Source: Doryteuthis pealeii (taxonomy: Eukaryota; Mollusca; Cephalopoda; Myopsida; Loliginidae). From it: DNA of 64,000 bases. Positions 1 through 10,621 of the stretch are shown piece after piece. Both the position numbers and the translations under genes were made by a program. Positions within the stretch are counted from its first letter, which is position 1. Each line of letters opens with the position of its first letter. The notes beneath the pieces were generated by a model, which saw nothing but the letters and a program-made list of their open reading frames with translations, ran no database searches and was not told where the DNA came from. The stretch is taken from assembly GCA_023376005.1 (NCBI GenBank), contig CM042138.1, forward strand, positions 94,136,156 to 94,200,155, read 5' to 3'.

Positions 1-347
1 GTGGAATAATGGACATGGTGGCTTCCCTGAAAAATAGACAAAACACAGCATTAATCACATATATACCCAATTTTTAATGATATTTCAAGACACTTACTTT
101 ATTATTATATTCATATATACAGAGATGCTGATAGGTACGCGTCCTGCGTCCCTGACACAGAAAAATTTAAAAGGACGCAGTAAAACTGAATCCATGCGTC
201 CCAGTGTTTTTCTTTTTCTTCCCTCATCATTTCAAGCTAATTGTAAATACATTTTAATAGTTTCTTAGAAACGAATTACACAGGATAGGTTACAAAGTAC
301 GAGTTAAACGGCTTTAGTTGCTTCCCCAGAAGTTTTTCTTACTTTGA
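1..347. other. unassigned AT-rich DNA
   Basis: No coding region, RNA gene or recognised repeat is visible. The only open frame is short, without codon structure or a recognisable motif. Confidence 0.5.
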
Positions 348-350
348 AAG

Positions 351-406
<56 letters not shown>
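348..406. repeat. (TA)n(TG)n microsatellite
   Basis: A short TA run passes directly into about 22 TG units. It is a compound dinucleotide tract of the kind seen at many element edges in this window. Confidence 0.95.
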
Positions 407-407
<1 letters not shown>

Positions 408-448
408 CACTTTCAATAAGAAAGAAAAACTTAACGAACCGTTATTTG

Positions 449-504
449 GCTATTATAAATTTATTTCGACCAGAACTCATTAAGAGCCTAGTCTCATCAG
501 ACTG
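449..504 (-). ncRNA. hammerhead-like module, degenerate
   Basis: On the minus strand a CUGAUGA core is followed by a hairpin of about 10 pairs (GACUAG side against CUGGUC side, one bulged U), then GAAA and the palindrome UAAAUUUA. Stem I complementarity is poor (about two pairs), so this is probably a decayed hammerhead ribozyme. The reading rests on the conserved core and the paired stem II only. Confidence 0.4.
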
Positions 505-925
505 AGAAAAACTAGAATAGAGAAATTGTCTTTTCCTTTTCTTTCTCTTTTCTAAGACCAGTGAACTTCGAACACATCAACATAAAATCTTATAGAAGAT
601 GACAATAATGAAAGCAACAGAAACGCATTCAAATACATTTTTTTAATTCAGACAGGAAATGTGCGTTGAACAAGATGGACATTTCCATTTCATTTCGATT
701 TTTTTCTAGTTTTTTGGTCAGCTTTTTAATATCGCTTAACTACCTTCCGTGTTTAAAAAGTACCAGGACCCCACTCAATTACATCTACCCCTGATACTAG
801 AGACATCTTTCACATTTCGATTTCTCTTAAAGCACTGTACAGGCTCTTAAAGCACTGTACAGGCTGATTGTAAAGTATTCTATTCTAAAAATCTTATAAT
901 TTATTTCTGAATCATTATATTTACA
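505..925. other. unassigned DNA with a 20-bp tandem duplication
   Basis: No gene is seen. Positions 824-843 and 844-863 are a perfect direct duplication of a 20-bp unit beginning CTCTTAAAGC. The segment at about 700-730 resembles part of the elements at 8500 and 13830. Confidence 0.5.
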
Positions 926-929
926 AAAA

Positions 930-1240
930 ATGATATATATATATTTACCAACCCCTCCGCACGAGCACGATGCGACAAAAGGTCAATTTCTTAAGCGGAG
1001 TTTATCAGGTTTGAATTCAGAGTTTTTTCTCCTAGACCGGTTGCCTAACCATGGTTAAAGAGCCCAGTCTGCCCTACTATTTACCCATAGCTGGAGGGAG
1101 AGTGGGATTCATACCTTTCCCAAGGGTATTAGCGCTAAGGGAAATGCAATTACCACGTCCAGGATTTGAACTTGGGGCGACGAGTCCATTTCCTAAGACT
1201 TTAACCATTACACCACGCGCTTCCTTCCCAAAAAATGAAT
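930..1240 (-). mobile_element. SINE-C, tRNA-derived SINE
   Basis: Read on the minus strand, the element begins with a tRNA-like head at about 1240-1160. It has an A-box-like GTGGTGTAATGG and a B-box-like AGTTCAAATCC about 40 bases later. The body runs through a conserved region (TTTACCCATAGCTGG on plus) to about 930. Other copies are at 14755, 18830, 21780, 44385 and 51340. It resembles tRNA-derived SINEs of molluscs; the exact family name is not known to me. Confidence 0.75.
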
Positions 1241-2295
1241 ATAAGAACGCATATCACATAGGGTTTTATTGCTGATTCAGCCATTTATGAACAATTATAA
1301 CAAAATGTGGAAGAGCACCATCTTGCGTAAAAATCAAGTCTTTAATATTCTTCCAAGTATTGACAATTGGCCAGATTTCATTTTACAGATATCTTTTCGC
1401 ATTCAGGGTATTGCAAAGGATGAAAGGACCCACAATCTTATCTATATTCATTCCACACGATACCGTTATCTTGGGTCGATTCTGAAAATTTTTTTATATA
1501 ATAGGGAGTTACTTTTCACTCACCCTGTATATACTCGTATATAAGTCGATCTTGTGTAAAGTTCTAAGTTAGGGTACGAGCCTGTTATAGGTGTAAGACT
1601 AATGGAATACGCCGACGTATTTAAGTAACAGGGATAATTGTGGCTTAGCAGTAAGCCAATGCGAGTGAGCCAATAACTCTATTTTGTCGGACGTAATTTC
1701 CACATCTCTCTATTGTATTTGTCTACTTTCTGTTAATACATTTTTCTACATTTGTTACCCGTCGTTTTGTTCTTATTTGACCCCTTAAAACCTCACAACA
1801 GAGCCCAATTAAGAAAAAAAATTAAAAAGAGAGAAAAAACATTCAAGCAAATGATTGATTCATAGATTGATTTTGGCATGTCAACTCGTATAGGTGTTGG
1901 AGGTTTTTGTATATAAGGTGTTGCTCCAATTCTCCCCCTTGAATTTATAGATAGGCGAGGTCACGTGGTCTATTCCTTTGCCAATCGACAGCGCGGCTGA
2001 TTAACTACTTAAACACTGATTCTTTCAGAAGTCCACTTGCAACCATTGACGAAGGAACTTACAATACTGAGAATTCTTTACCAGAGGATTACCAAGGATT
2101 TCTGCAGGACAAGCGCTCTTGCTTTGAAGGCTAAAGGATGGCCCATAAAAACTTAACGATGGGGTTATTTCATGCCTAGTGGTTAAGGAAACGCGTTCAT
2201 TGTACGTTCATATATACATTGTTCGTTCAGTTGTTTCTTAATAATTTTTTGCACAAGGTCCGATCATATATAAATAATTCTTAAACAGATCTACT
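1241..2295. other. unassigned DNA
   Basis: Apart from a Tc1/mariner-type terminus ending at 1527, no gene or recognised repeat is seen. Open frames here are short and without recognisable motifs. Confidence 0.45.
1498..1527. mobile_element. Tc1/mariner-type terminal repeat, solo end
   Basis: The terminus AATAGGGAGTTACTTTTCAC followed by TCACCCTG abuts a TA dinucleotide. It matches, in inverted sense, the ends of the element at 46882-47415. No partner end was found upstream, so this is a broken copy. Confidence 0.5.
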
Positions 2296-2640
2296 TGACT
2301 CATATATGGGACTCTAACAGCTACTACCTCTGGGGTGGGCCTGGGAGTAATAGCAATGAAGTTGTATTCTACTCTCCCCAGATCTCCATAACTGCAGCTT
2401 TACCGAACAAATGTTGTCCTAGGTATAACACTAAACTTCAGTTGTGGGTGAAGCTTCAGTTTTGGATCTATAAGAGTCAAAATTTTGTTGCTATTACTCC
2501 CAGGTCCACTCTGACTCGGAGTGGTAGCACCGGTTATGGACTTATTTATGACTTATAGATAGGAATACCATATGTTTGCAAACAAATAATAATCATTGTC
2601 TATTTATTTATCTATTTGTTTGTTATGCCTCCTAGGGCAT
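2296..2640. repeat. Rep-1 fragments in inverted arrangement
   Basis: Plus-oriented Rep-1 sequence (actctaacagctactacctc, then cctgggagtaatagcaatga) is followed at about 2430-2540 by the same region in reverse orientation (ttgctattactcccaggtcc). The two arms make a short inverted pair around a unique centre. A further reverse-oriented tail fragment lies at 2830-2885. Confidence 0.6.
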
Positions 2641-2750
2641 CTCCCCCTTTTTCTATCTTCTCATATCAACCATTGACAAAAAGTGTTTGTGCACAGAAAA
2701 AATACATTGTTGGTATAATATCTATCTACAGATAGAATTCTTTTTAGTAA

Positions 2751-2751
2751 T

Positions 2752-2786
<35 letters not shown>
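2751..2786. repeat. (TAG)n microsatellite
   Basis: About 11 perfect TAG units. Confidence 0.9.
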
Positions 2787-2935
2787 AATAGAAATATATA
2801 CTTGAAAACATATGATTGATTGAAAAATGACTTCGGCATTAAATAAGCCAACAAGAGTTGACATGCCGTAAAACAAACAACCAATCAAAATGTCTCAAAC
2901 ACTCATGCGTATTATCGCTGTTATTGTTAGCTGTA

Positions 2936-2984
<49 letters not shown>
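2936..2984. repeat. (TAA)n microsatellite, LINE junction
   Basis: About 16 TAA units directly precede a LINE 3' fragment. The same repeat follows each LINE copy at 3549-3591 and 4339-4370, so it is probably both tail and insertion target. Confidence 0.9.
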
Positions 2985-2985
<1 letters not shown>

Positions 2986-3060
2986 GGAGACTTGTTGTCA
3001 CTCAGACTCCAGTGAAATACCATCAGCTATCACTGATGTGAAAAACTCAAAAAGAGTGAA
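2985..3060 (+). mobile_element. 3' stub of RLE-type LINE (copy 1)
   Basis: The stub starts at GGAGACTTGTTGTCACTCAG, which is also found just before the 3' end of copies 2 and 3, and ends in an A-rich AATAATAAA junction. It is a very short 5'-truncated insertion. Confidence 0.65.
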
Positions 3061-3063
3061 AAA

Positions 3064-3548
3064 TAATAAATGGTAAATGCATAAACCAGAATCTGTTCTT
3101 GAGAATGAAATGCATATAATTATCTGGGACTTCGAGATAAACACGGATCACTTTATCCCAGCCAGGAGTCCAGACCTAGTATGGGTTAACAAAAAGAAAG
3201 ACAGCTTGTCAACTGGTAGATTTTGCAATTCCAGCAGATCACAGGGTGAAGATGAAAGAACACGAAAAGATAAACAAATATCTGGACCTTTCCAGAGAAT
3301 TGAAAAGACTGTGGAATATGAAGGTGAAAGTGATATCAATTGTAGTTAGTGCACTTAAAACTGTCCCCAAAAGTTTAGAAAAGAGACTAGAGGGGCTGGA
3401 AATCAGAGGAAGAACTGAGATCATCCAGACAACAGCTTTGTTGAAATCAGTGAGAATACCCAGAAGAGTCCTGGAGACCTGAGGAGACTTGTTGTCACTC
3501 AGACTCCAGCGAGACTCCATACGCTGGTATGAAAACTTCACAATGAGT
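3064..3548 (+). mobile_element. RLE-type LINE, 5'-truncated (copy 2)
   Basis: The translated remnant contains MHKPESVLENE, then IPARSPDLVWVNKKK, then the downstream region ending in RRVLET. This is the same C-terminal region as copy 3 but broken by frameshifts after the PD motif. The copy ends in GATAATAAT and passes into (TAA)n. The protein region is that of non-LTR retrotransposons with a restriction-like endonuclease (R2/R4/Dong/NeSL group). Confidence 0.7.
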
Positions 3549-3549
3549 G

Positions 3550-3591
<42 letters not shown>
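3549..3591. repeat. (TAA)n microsatellite between LINE copies
   Basis: About 14 TAA units separate LINE copy 2 from copy 3. Confidence 0.9.
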
Positions 3592-4336
3592 GAAACCTCA
3601 AAAGATAAACAGAATCACTTATAATTGCTGCACAAAATAATGCCATAAGGACAAACTACATCAAAGCGAAAATTGATAAGACCCAACAAAATAGTAAATG
3701 TAGACTTTGCGGTAATAGAGATGAGACTGTTAACCATATACTCTGCGAATGTAGCAAACTAGCACAATGAGAATACAAAACTAGACACGACTGGGTTGGG
3801 AAGGTGATCCACTGGGAATTATGCAAGAAATTAAATTTTGACCACACAACAAAATGGTATATGCATAAACCAGAATCTGTCCTTGAGAACGAAACGCACA
3901 AAATTCTCTGGGGCTTTGAAATTAAAACGGATCACCTTATCCCAGCAAGAAGACCAGACCTAGTGTTGATAAACAAAAAAGAACTTGTCAACTGGTGGAT
4001 TTTGCAGTGCCAGCGGATCACAGGGTGAAGTTAAAGGAAAATTAAAAAATTGACAAATATCTGGACCTTGCCAGAGAACTGAAAAAGTTATGGAATATGA
4101 AAGTGAAAGTTATACCATTTGTAGTTGGGTGCACTTGGAACAGTCCCAAAAGGATTAGAAAAGGGCTTGGAAAGTTTGGATATCAGAGGAAGGATTGAAA
4201 CCATTCAGAACACTGCACTGCTGCAATCTGCCAGAATACCCAGAAGAGCCTGGAGACCTGAGGAGACTTGCTGTCACTCAGACTCCAGTGAAAGACCATC
4301 AGCTAACACTGATGTGAAAACTCAAAAGGAGTAAAC

Positions 4337-4338
<2 letters not shown>
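3592..4338 (+). pseudogene. RLE-type LINE C-terminus with CCHC and PD motifs (copy 3)
   Basis: The reading frame near 3697-3760 gives CRLCGNRDETVNHILCEC, a C-x2-C-x8-H-x4-C knuckle, followed by a stop at about 3769. It continues as RHDWVGKVIHWELCKKLNFD and then RRPDLVLINKK. In restriction-like endonuclease LINEs a CCHC knuckle precedes an R/K-PD-x12-14-D motif; here the PD is visible but a frameshift follows before the distal D. The frame then resumes in the downstream conserved region. Dead on the evidence of stops and frameshifts. It is flanked on both sides by (TAA)n, the known target type of Dong/R4-clade elements. Clade assignment is from memory. Confidence 0.75.
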
Positions 4339-4367
<29 letters not shown>

Positions 4368-4391
4368 GAAGAAGAAGAAGAAGAAGAAGAA
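4339..4391. repeat. (TAA)n passing into (GAA)n
   Basis: This is the tail of LINE copy 3, which changes to GAA triplets at about 4370. Confidence 0.9.
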
Positions 4392-4559
4392 CGTCATTAT
4401 TTTAGCTATCAGATGCAAAACAAAGCTAAACAAAGGCAATATGAGTTACGCTCAAGTCATATGACCAAAGTTAAGCAGCGATGAGCTTGTTCAGTATTTA
4501 AATGAGTGACCACTTAGTAACAACGGGTATTGCAACTATAATCAATCTAAGTTCTCTTT

Positions 4560-4860
4560 CTTTTTTTTTCTTATATTTTTCTGTGTAGCATGTCCTTTTT
4601 TCCCATTTCTTTCTTTATAATAAAAACAGAATGATCCATTATTTAGCTGAGGTGACGATATTCATAAGAAATTAAAAAATCGGTGGATAAGCAATACCAG
4701 ATAATCAGAATTTACATTTTTGCATTTCATCTTGAACGATTTGGACGGTCTCAATTTCAACAAGATGGTGTTGCAAGATGATAACGGTCGTACAATTAAG
4801 GAACGTGAATATTAATATACGGATTGATGCAAAATGCCAAAACTAGTATTTCAAAAGTAC
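4560..4860 (+). repeat. R3 repeat family, plus copy
   Basis: The sequence includes TCCATTATTTAGCTGAGGTG and GTGGATAAGCAATACCAGAT. It recurs at 34560-34960 (plus), 16690-17045 (minus) and 25990-26560 (minus). No coding capacity is seen; unclassified. Confidence 0.65.
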
Positions 4861-4892
4861 GTCTTATCAGAAATGTTTAAAAGTAAATAGGG

Positions 4893-5515
4893 GGGATCCC
4901 AGTGGCGTTGTGGCTTAAGTGCTGGACGGTGACATCGTAGTAAGCCAGTTCGAACTCCAACATTTTATGCCAAAGACGTTCTGTTTTATTCGTTGTTGAT
5001 GGGTACTTAATTTTGTTTAACTCATTTTTTAACACATTTCCTCTATCTGACCCATAGATGGGACCCTAACAGCTACTATCACTTCTAGTCAGAGTGAACC
5101 TGGGCTTAATGGCAATTACAGGTACTCCACATTCTCCAGAGCTCCAAAATTAGAATTTCACCATTAGATGCAGTTTAATGTCATACCCAGGACACTAAGA
5201 ACCTCTGACCATAAGACCTTTAGGCATCTCTTTTTGATCTCGATTAAGAAAGGACATGTTTTTTTAATTTACACCGTCAATATCCGGTTGTTTTAACAGA
5301 CGATTTTTAGATTTTTTTTAAATTATAAAATTAACCCCTAACCCTAATCCTAACCCCTAACAAACAACTGGATATTGACGGTGTAAATGAAAAACATGTC
5401 ATTTCTTTATCGAGATCAAAAAGGGGTGCCTAAAGGTAATATGGTCCAGAACCTCAGTCACCGCCTTCTAGCACATGATAAAAATGGCAATAGAATCGGG
5501 ACAATCATAAAGGTC
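4893..5515 (+). repeat. Rep-1 copy interrupted by a MITE
   Basis: Rep-1 features include CCCATAGATGGGACCCTAAC, a stretch beginning TACTCCACATTC, and CATACCCAGGACACTAAG. The copy is split by a nested inverted-repeat element at 5206-5447 and resumes with CAGTCACCGCCTTCTAGCAC. The left end has a possible tRNA-like start (GGCGTTGTGGCTTAAG, then AGTTCGAACTCC). A second plus copy follows at 5590. Confidence 0.7.
5206..5447. mobile_element. nested MITE with 8-bp target duplication
   Basis: Terminal inverted repeats of about 70 bp can be paired from GACCATAAGACCTTTAGGCA on the left with the reverse complement of the right end (GACCATATTACCTTTAGGCA). The flanks share AGAACCTC at 5198-5205 and 5448-5455. 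The centre contains CCTAACCCTAATCCTAACCC, a telomere-like stretch. An 8-bp duplication is typical of hAT, P or Merlin-type elements; superfamily unresolved. Confidence 0.8.
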
Positions 5516-5589
5516 CTTTCTTTGAGGTGAGTGGTGTAGTGGTTAGTTCGAACTTCAGTTGTGTTATTACGTTACTCATAAATAGTGTC

Positions 5590-5880
5590 ATGAAGTCATC
5601 AGACGGTTGTTTGGTTGGGTTTTACGGCATGTCAACCCTTGTTGGGTCATTTCATGCCGAAGACGTTGTGTTTTATTCGTTCTTGATGAGTATTCAATTT
5701 TTTTTAACACATTTTTTAATTCATTTTTTTATTTAACTCATTAATGGGTCACTAACTGGTACTACCACTCCGGGTCAGGGTGAACCTGGAAGTAATGGTG
5801 ATGAAGGGGTATTCTACATTTCCCAGAATTGGAACTTCACCATCAGATAGTGTTTAATGTTATACCCATAGAATATCATT
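5590..5880 (+). repeat. Rep-1 copy
   Basis: It begins GGTTGGGTTTTACGGCATGT and runs through ATTAATGGGTCACTAACTGG to CCATAGAATATC. It is truncated before the second half seen at 17050. Confidence 0.7.
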
Positions 5881-5989
5881 TTTTTATTTATCCAAATTTC
5901 CGATATTACGAAGATAACAGTGAAAGCTAATTAGTTAAAGTGAAGCATTGATATCATCATGGACAACGTTACAACGATAAGCCAATGTG

Positions 5990-6030
<41 letters not shown>

Positions 6031-6038
6031 ATATATAT
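5990..6038. repeat. (TA)n microsatellite
   Basis: A near-perfect TA run with one phase break, abutting the fold-back element at 6039. Confidence 0.9.
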
Positions 6039-6490
6039 CAAACAAATTTGGTTAAACATGAAGAATCCTTATAGTTTTCAATTTATTCTATTTTTTCTTT
6101 CATGTTTCCTAATAATTCTTTTGATGTTACCATCTTGAAGGGCATTAATCAATTGTCCGAAAGAGTCATTATTGGTTGACCAAGTACTTTTGGTTCTTTC
6201 CTGAATCATTATCAAGGCAGCTTATAATGTGTCTAAACTATCATTATCAAAACTGTATAATATTTAACAAAACTATTGTTTTTTTTTTGTACTTGGTCTA
6301 CCAATAATAACTCTTACGGAAAACTGATTAACGCTTTTGAACATGATAAAATCAAAAGACTTGTTAGGAAACTTGAAACTTGAATTATTAAGAAACTTGA
6401 AAAATAAAAAAGCTTCAGAATTTTTTTTTAATTCCAAAAGCTTGAAAAATATAAGGATTCTATTACGCTTAACCAAATTTGTTTGAATGA
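6039..6490. mobile_element. long fold-back element
   Basis: The left arm from AAACAAATTTGGTTAA (6039) to about 6190 pairs with the right arm from about 6285 to 6485, which ends TTAACCAAATTTGTTTGA. The arms are 150-200 bp, diverged by small insertions, with a loop of about 90 bp. No coding capacity. It is probably a non-autonomous DNA element or two inverted copies of one repeat. Confidence 0.7.
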
Positions 6491-6734
6491 AAAGATGCTA
6501 TAAAAACGTGGTCAGACGAAACTCGGCGGGCCTCAGATACCCACGAGTGGAAATGATCCATAATCATGATACCCCTGGTATTTAAGGCCTTTGTATTCAC
6601 AAATAAATTTGCTCTTTTTATAAAAATCAAGCATTGAGCTCTCATACAGGAACCTGAACTCTACAACAAATTACTGGTAGAGAATAGGACCAGCCTAGAA
6701 TCACCCTTGTACCAAGAAACTTGGTACCCGAACA

Positions 6735-6736
<2 letters not shown>
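6491..6736. other. unassigned DNA
   Basis: No gene or recognised repeat is seen. Confidence 0.4.
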
Positions 6737-6799
<63 letters not shown>

Positions 6800-7044
6800 G
6801 CAAGTTATTGTTAAAACATATCTTGTTAAAGATCATATTTTTTTGATGATATTTTTTTCTGTATCTGAATAAACCTGGCACCCGTTCGAAAGTGAGTGGT
6901 AGCAAAATTTTGGGCACCTCCTTTATCAACTGAAATCTGCCATGAAAAACACACAACCAAAAAGCTAGAGAACAAATCATCAAAAAGAACGGTTCCTTGG
7001 CCTTTAGCCAAACATATATTAAAACAATATATATATATATATAT

Positions 7045-7101
<57 letters not shown>

Positions 7102-7104
7102 TGT

Positions 7105-7144
<40 letters not shown>
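6737..7144. repeat. TA, GA and GT microsatellite blocks
   Basis: (TA)n lies at 6737-6796. A compound (TA)n(GA)n(TG)n tract lies at 7026-7144. The unique sequence between them (6797-7025) shows no gene. Confidence 0.85.
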
Positions 7145-7148
<4 letters not shown>

Positions 7149-7743
7149 GTATCCAATCAACTGGAAAGTTGGGGATGATTCTATTTGGTATCATTTATAT
7201 CCTCCGTATATCCACAATGCATACCTATGCATAAGCACACCTATAGGTTTAGAATATGATTATTTCAAATGCGTAGGAGAGCTCAATTTAAGATAATTAA
7301 TATTTACACTTTTAATGAGAAAGAAAAACTATATATATATATGTATATATTGGCAGGAAATCATTATTTAATCTGGTTTTGTTAAGAAAAAACATGGAAT
7401 ATTTCTTCTTGATGATCTTTAACTGTATACATTCAAGCCTTCTTGTCGTTTTTCTACGGGGTCTAGATGGTATAGAAGGTGCTCCAAATTTTGTACCTAA
7501 ACTCTTTCAACCAAGTTAATAGTCGTCTTCAATGTGATTGTTGTTGTTGTTGTTGTTGTTGTTTTGTTTGTGTGTTGTTTTTTGTGATGGAGATGACCAT
7601 CGACATGGTTGAGATCGCTTGGATACAAAATATCGGTACATCATCTACCATCTGTACCCTGATATAATAAACACGACAAGATGGTTCGAACGTATACACT
7701 AAAAGATCATCAATAATAAATATTCTCAGTTTTAAAAAAAATG

Positions 7744-7744
<1 letters not shown>
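7145..7744. other. unassigned DNA with a (TTG)n tract
   Basis: No gene is seen. A (TTG)n run lies at 7538-7562. The stretch at 7305-7330 (acttttaatgagaaagaaaa) resembles the sequence at 407-430. Confidence 0.4.
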
Positions 7745-7785
<41 letters not shown>

Positions 7786-7788
<3 letters not shown>

Positions 7789-8042
7789 GGTAAAATGGAT
7801 ATTGAATCCGACAATATGTGTAGAAAGTTTTGTAGAAAAAAAAACAAGACGTTAAAAGTTTTGCTGACAGAAATCTATTTCGACCTTTATCAAAGCAACA
7901 TTGTAAACGGAAAGACGAAATAAATATATATATTTATTTCATCTTTCCGTTTACAATTTTGCTTTGATAAAGACCTCTTCATAAGGTCGAAACAGATTTC
8001 TGTCAGCAAAACTTTTAACATCTTGTTTTTTCTACAAAACTT

Positions 8043-8050
<8 letters not shown>
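7786..8050. mobile_element. fold-back element with ~110-bp arms
   Basis: The left arm at 7815-7925 (GTGTAGAAAGTTTTGTAGAA onward) is nearly the exact reverse complement of 7935-8052. The loop is only about 10 bp of TA repeat. (TA)n lies outside on the left and (CA)n(TA)n on the right. The arms contain GACAGAAATCTRTTTCGACC, resembling the GAAA side of other hammerhead-like repeats, but no CUGANGA core is present. Confidence 0.75.
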
Positions 8051-8132
<82 letters not shown>

Positions 8133-8325
8133 GTTCCCATCATCCTTGTTTTCAAAATACACCTTTGTTTATTTCAAATTATTATCATTGAGAAAAATTA
8201 TAACAAAGGCTTAAATTGAGAAATAGAAAATTAATTGCATCAATTAATATCAATGAATATGTCTTTGAAATCAATAAAGATCTTTTTTAAACATGGATAG
8301 GGTGCGACTTTTGGGACATCCTACG

Positions 8326-8403
<78 letters not shown>
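8041..8403. repeat. (CA)n(TA)n and (TA)n blocks
   Basis: Compound (CA)n(TA)n occupies 8048-8128 and (TA)n occupies 8325-8403. The sequence between has no recognised feature. Confidence 0.85.
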
Positions 8404-8407
<4 letters not shown>

Positions 8408-8409
8408 TA

Positions 8410-8640
8410 AGTGTATTTTGTCAGCATTTTTTCTTTTAAGCATGTTGTGTTAAACTGTACTGACAATTCTTGTCGGACAAGTTTTTGTTCAATCCTTTCT
8501 AGTTTTCTGGTCATCTTTTTGGTGCAGGGTGGAACTGGTGTAGCAGTCCACCAAAGGTTTCATTGCGAGCGCTTTCGGCAATTCGATTGCCATCTTCAGG
8601 TAGGAAACTGATCGTATGTTCCGTGTCTCGTTTTTAAGGA
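8410..8640 (-). mobile_element. Penelope/retrozyme-like fragment with hammerhead-like motif
   Basis: On the minus strand (8600-8561) CUGAAGA, one extra U, stem II GGCAA/UUGCC and GAAA occur in order. Stem I is only weakly complementary. The stretch at 8495-8560 is similar to 13830-13895, where a related motif lies nearby on the opposite strand (14040). The link to Penelope-like elements is inference. Confidence 0.5.
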
Positions 8641-8817
8641 AAACGAGCAGTAGCGTAGGAATTGGAAGTGGGAGGTAGTAACAATTGGTAGAGGGAGGTT
8701 GTAGGAATTGGTAGTAGTTCGAACGAACGATGCAGTAGAGATTTTTTTGGGTGAGGGGGGCCAAAAAAATTAGAAAGAATATACATATGTATGTATATAT
8801 ATTAAAAAAATTAGAAA

Positions 8818-8860
<43 letters not shown>

Positions 8861-8900
8861 AAAAAATTCAATCATATATATATATATATAACGAAAATTT

Positions 8901-8953
<53 letters not shown>

Positions 8954-9560
8954 GACTTTTTTTTTTCAGTTATATTTTTTAGTTGAACAGTAAGTGCGGA
9001 AAATGAAAAGGATGACATTTTTTTCTAATCTAGAAAAAAAAAGAGGAGCAGGTACTTACCTGTGTTTTACGGGTTCAAAAGCAAGTGAAAGGTTTAAAGT
9101 TCAGGTGAAAAGGTCGGCTATATATATAGATGTCATGACGCCTTAACACGCTTACATAGTCTCACGCTCATCCTGTCATTCTCACTCCTCCTACTCAAAC
9201 ACTGAGCAAAAAATCATACCGCCTTTAACAATGACATTTTTTTTTATTTAATTTGTATTGTTTATATGCATATGTGTTTGTTATTGTCCCTATGCATATA
9301 TATTTACATTAAAGAATGTCATTTCCTCTCTGATTTTTTCTTTCTTAAAAAAAAAGTGTCTGTTTATTTCGTCATAAATTTTTTTTTTTTTTTTTTTTCT
9401 AATTTCAGATTTGCGCTACGAAAATCCAAAAACAGGTTTTCCTTAAGTGATTTTACAACAATGGTGACATTTTAATACTCTTTATTTTCTGGTATCATTA
9501 TTTTACACCTTGTGAATTTTTTCACATCAGTTCAAACTGATGCTATTTAAACCATGTCTG
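8641..9560. other. AT-rich unassigned DNA with TA tracts
   Basis: TA runs lie at 8820-8858 and 8905-8950, and a T-rich tract at about 9378-9400. No coding evidence or recognised transposon is visible. Confidence 0.45.
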
Positions 9561-9564
9561 ACTG

Positions 9565-10130
9565 AGGTTTTAGAATACACCTCTGCAAAGGGGTAAGACC
9601 CACCGAATGAGACCACCGAATTAGCCGTGGGTGATGACCCATGGTGTTTAAGGATGGAATCCTGGTGGCTGAGCAGTCCATGACATGTAACACTTGACTT
9701 TCGCTCTTACTAAGGCTAGACGGGTAGTCAGAGATGCCCCATCCAGTTAATCGGATGGTTATGTCAAGCCCTTGCACCTATATGATTGTCCCAACCCTAT
9801 AGCCCTTATGGCAAACCTGCCAACCCTTCTTATCATACATGTGCTAGAAGGCTGTAGCTGAGGGTTTTAGTGTTCTGGGTATGACGTCAAACTCTATCTG
9901 ATGGTGAGGTTCCAGTTCTGGAGATCTGGGGAATGTGGAGCACCTCTTCATTACCATTGCTCCCAGGTCCACTCTGACCCAGGTGGTAGTACCCGTTAGG
10001 ATACCATCTATGGGTTAAATAGAAAAAATGAGTTTAAAACGAATTGAGTACCCATCAAGAATGAATAAAACAAAAACGTCTTCGGCATAAAATGACCCAA
10101 CAAGGGTTGACATGCCGTAAAAACCAACCA
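9565..10130 (-). repeat. Rep-1 copy, nearly full length, reverse
   Basis: It runs from CTCTGCAAAGGGGTAAGACC through CAGTCCATGACATGTAACAC and CATCTATGGGTTAAATAG to TTGACATGCCGTAAA with a terminal (CCAA)-like run. On the minus strand the order matches plus copies: TTGG-rich start, ATGTCAACCC, the GGGACCCTAACAGG-type region, and the GTGTATTCTAA end. No open frame is maintained. Confidence 0.75.
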
Positions 10131-10177
10131 ACAAACCAACTGATGCTTTTTTCACTGGAGTCTGATTTTTGTTGTTG

Positions 10178-10275
10178 AGTTTTACACTAAGTCAACCCTT
10201 GTTGGTTTATTTTATGCTGAAGACGTTTTTGTTTTATTAATTGTGTGGACCTGGGAGTAATGGTGCTGAAGGGGT
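10178..10275 (+). repeat. Rep-1 5' fragment
   Basis: A short plus-oriented stretch (AAGTCAACCCTTGTTGG, then a jump to GACCTGGGAGTAATGG) directly abuts the reverse LINE end at about 10268. Confidence 0.55.
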
Positions 10276-10339
10276 ACACTGGAGTCTGAGTGACAGCAAG
10301 TTTCCTCAGTTCTCCAGTATTATTCTAAGTATCCTTGTC

Positions 10340-10615
10340 GATTTTGGAAGTAGTGTGGCCTAAAGTATTGCCTATTGTCGGCATCAGCCGGATAACGAGG
10401 AAGTCTATCCCCTTTTCGCTAGCGCTAGACTGGGATTTTTTTTTTTTTGGCTGAGTTGGAGCGCCACACCTACCGTCTGCTTCCCACTTTACCGCACTGA
10501 TCAGATTACCTAATTTCTGCGATTCATGCACTGAATTGGTGGGGACTGACATCAAACCACGAACCTTGCGATTCCTAGGCGGGTGCTCTACCGACTGAGC
10601 TAAATCGACCTCTCT
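10340..10615 (-). mobile_element. SINE-A, tRNA-derived SINE
   Basis: On the minus strand it starts with the tRNA-like head GGTCGATTTAGCTCAGTCGG (A box TAGCTCAGTCGG) and a B-box-like GGTTTGATGTC at about 10545-10555. The body contains GCGCTAGCGAAAAGGGGATA. It is inserted in the LINE, with a second SINE-A copy immediately after it in the same orientation. Confidence 0.85.
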
Positions 10616-10621
10616 ATTTTC

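Noticed and set aside
3239..3646. Minus-strand open frame of 135 codons
   Set aside because: It is the antisense of the LINE relic and its (TAA)n tract (poly-Leu stretch), not a gene.
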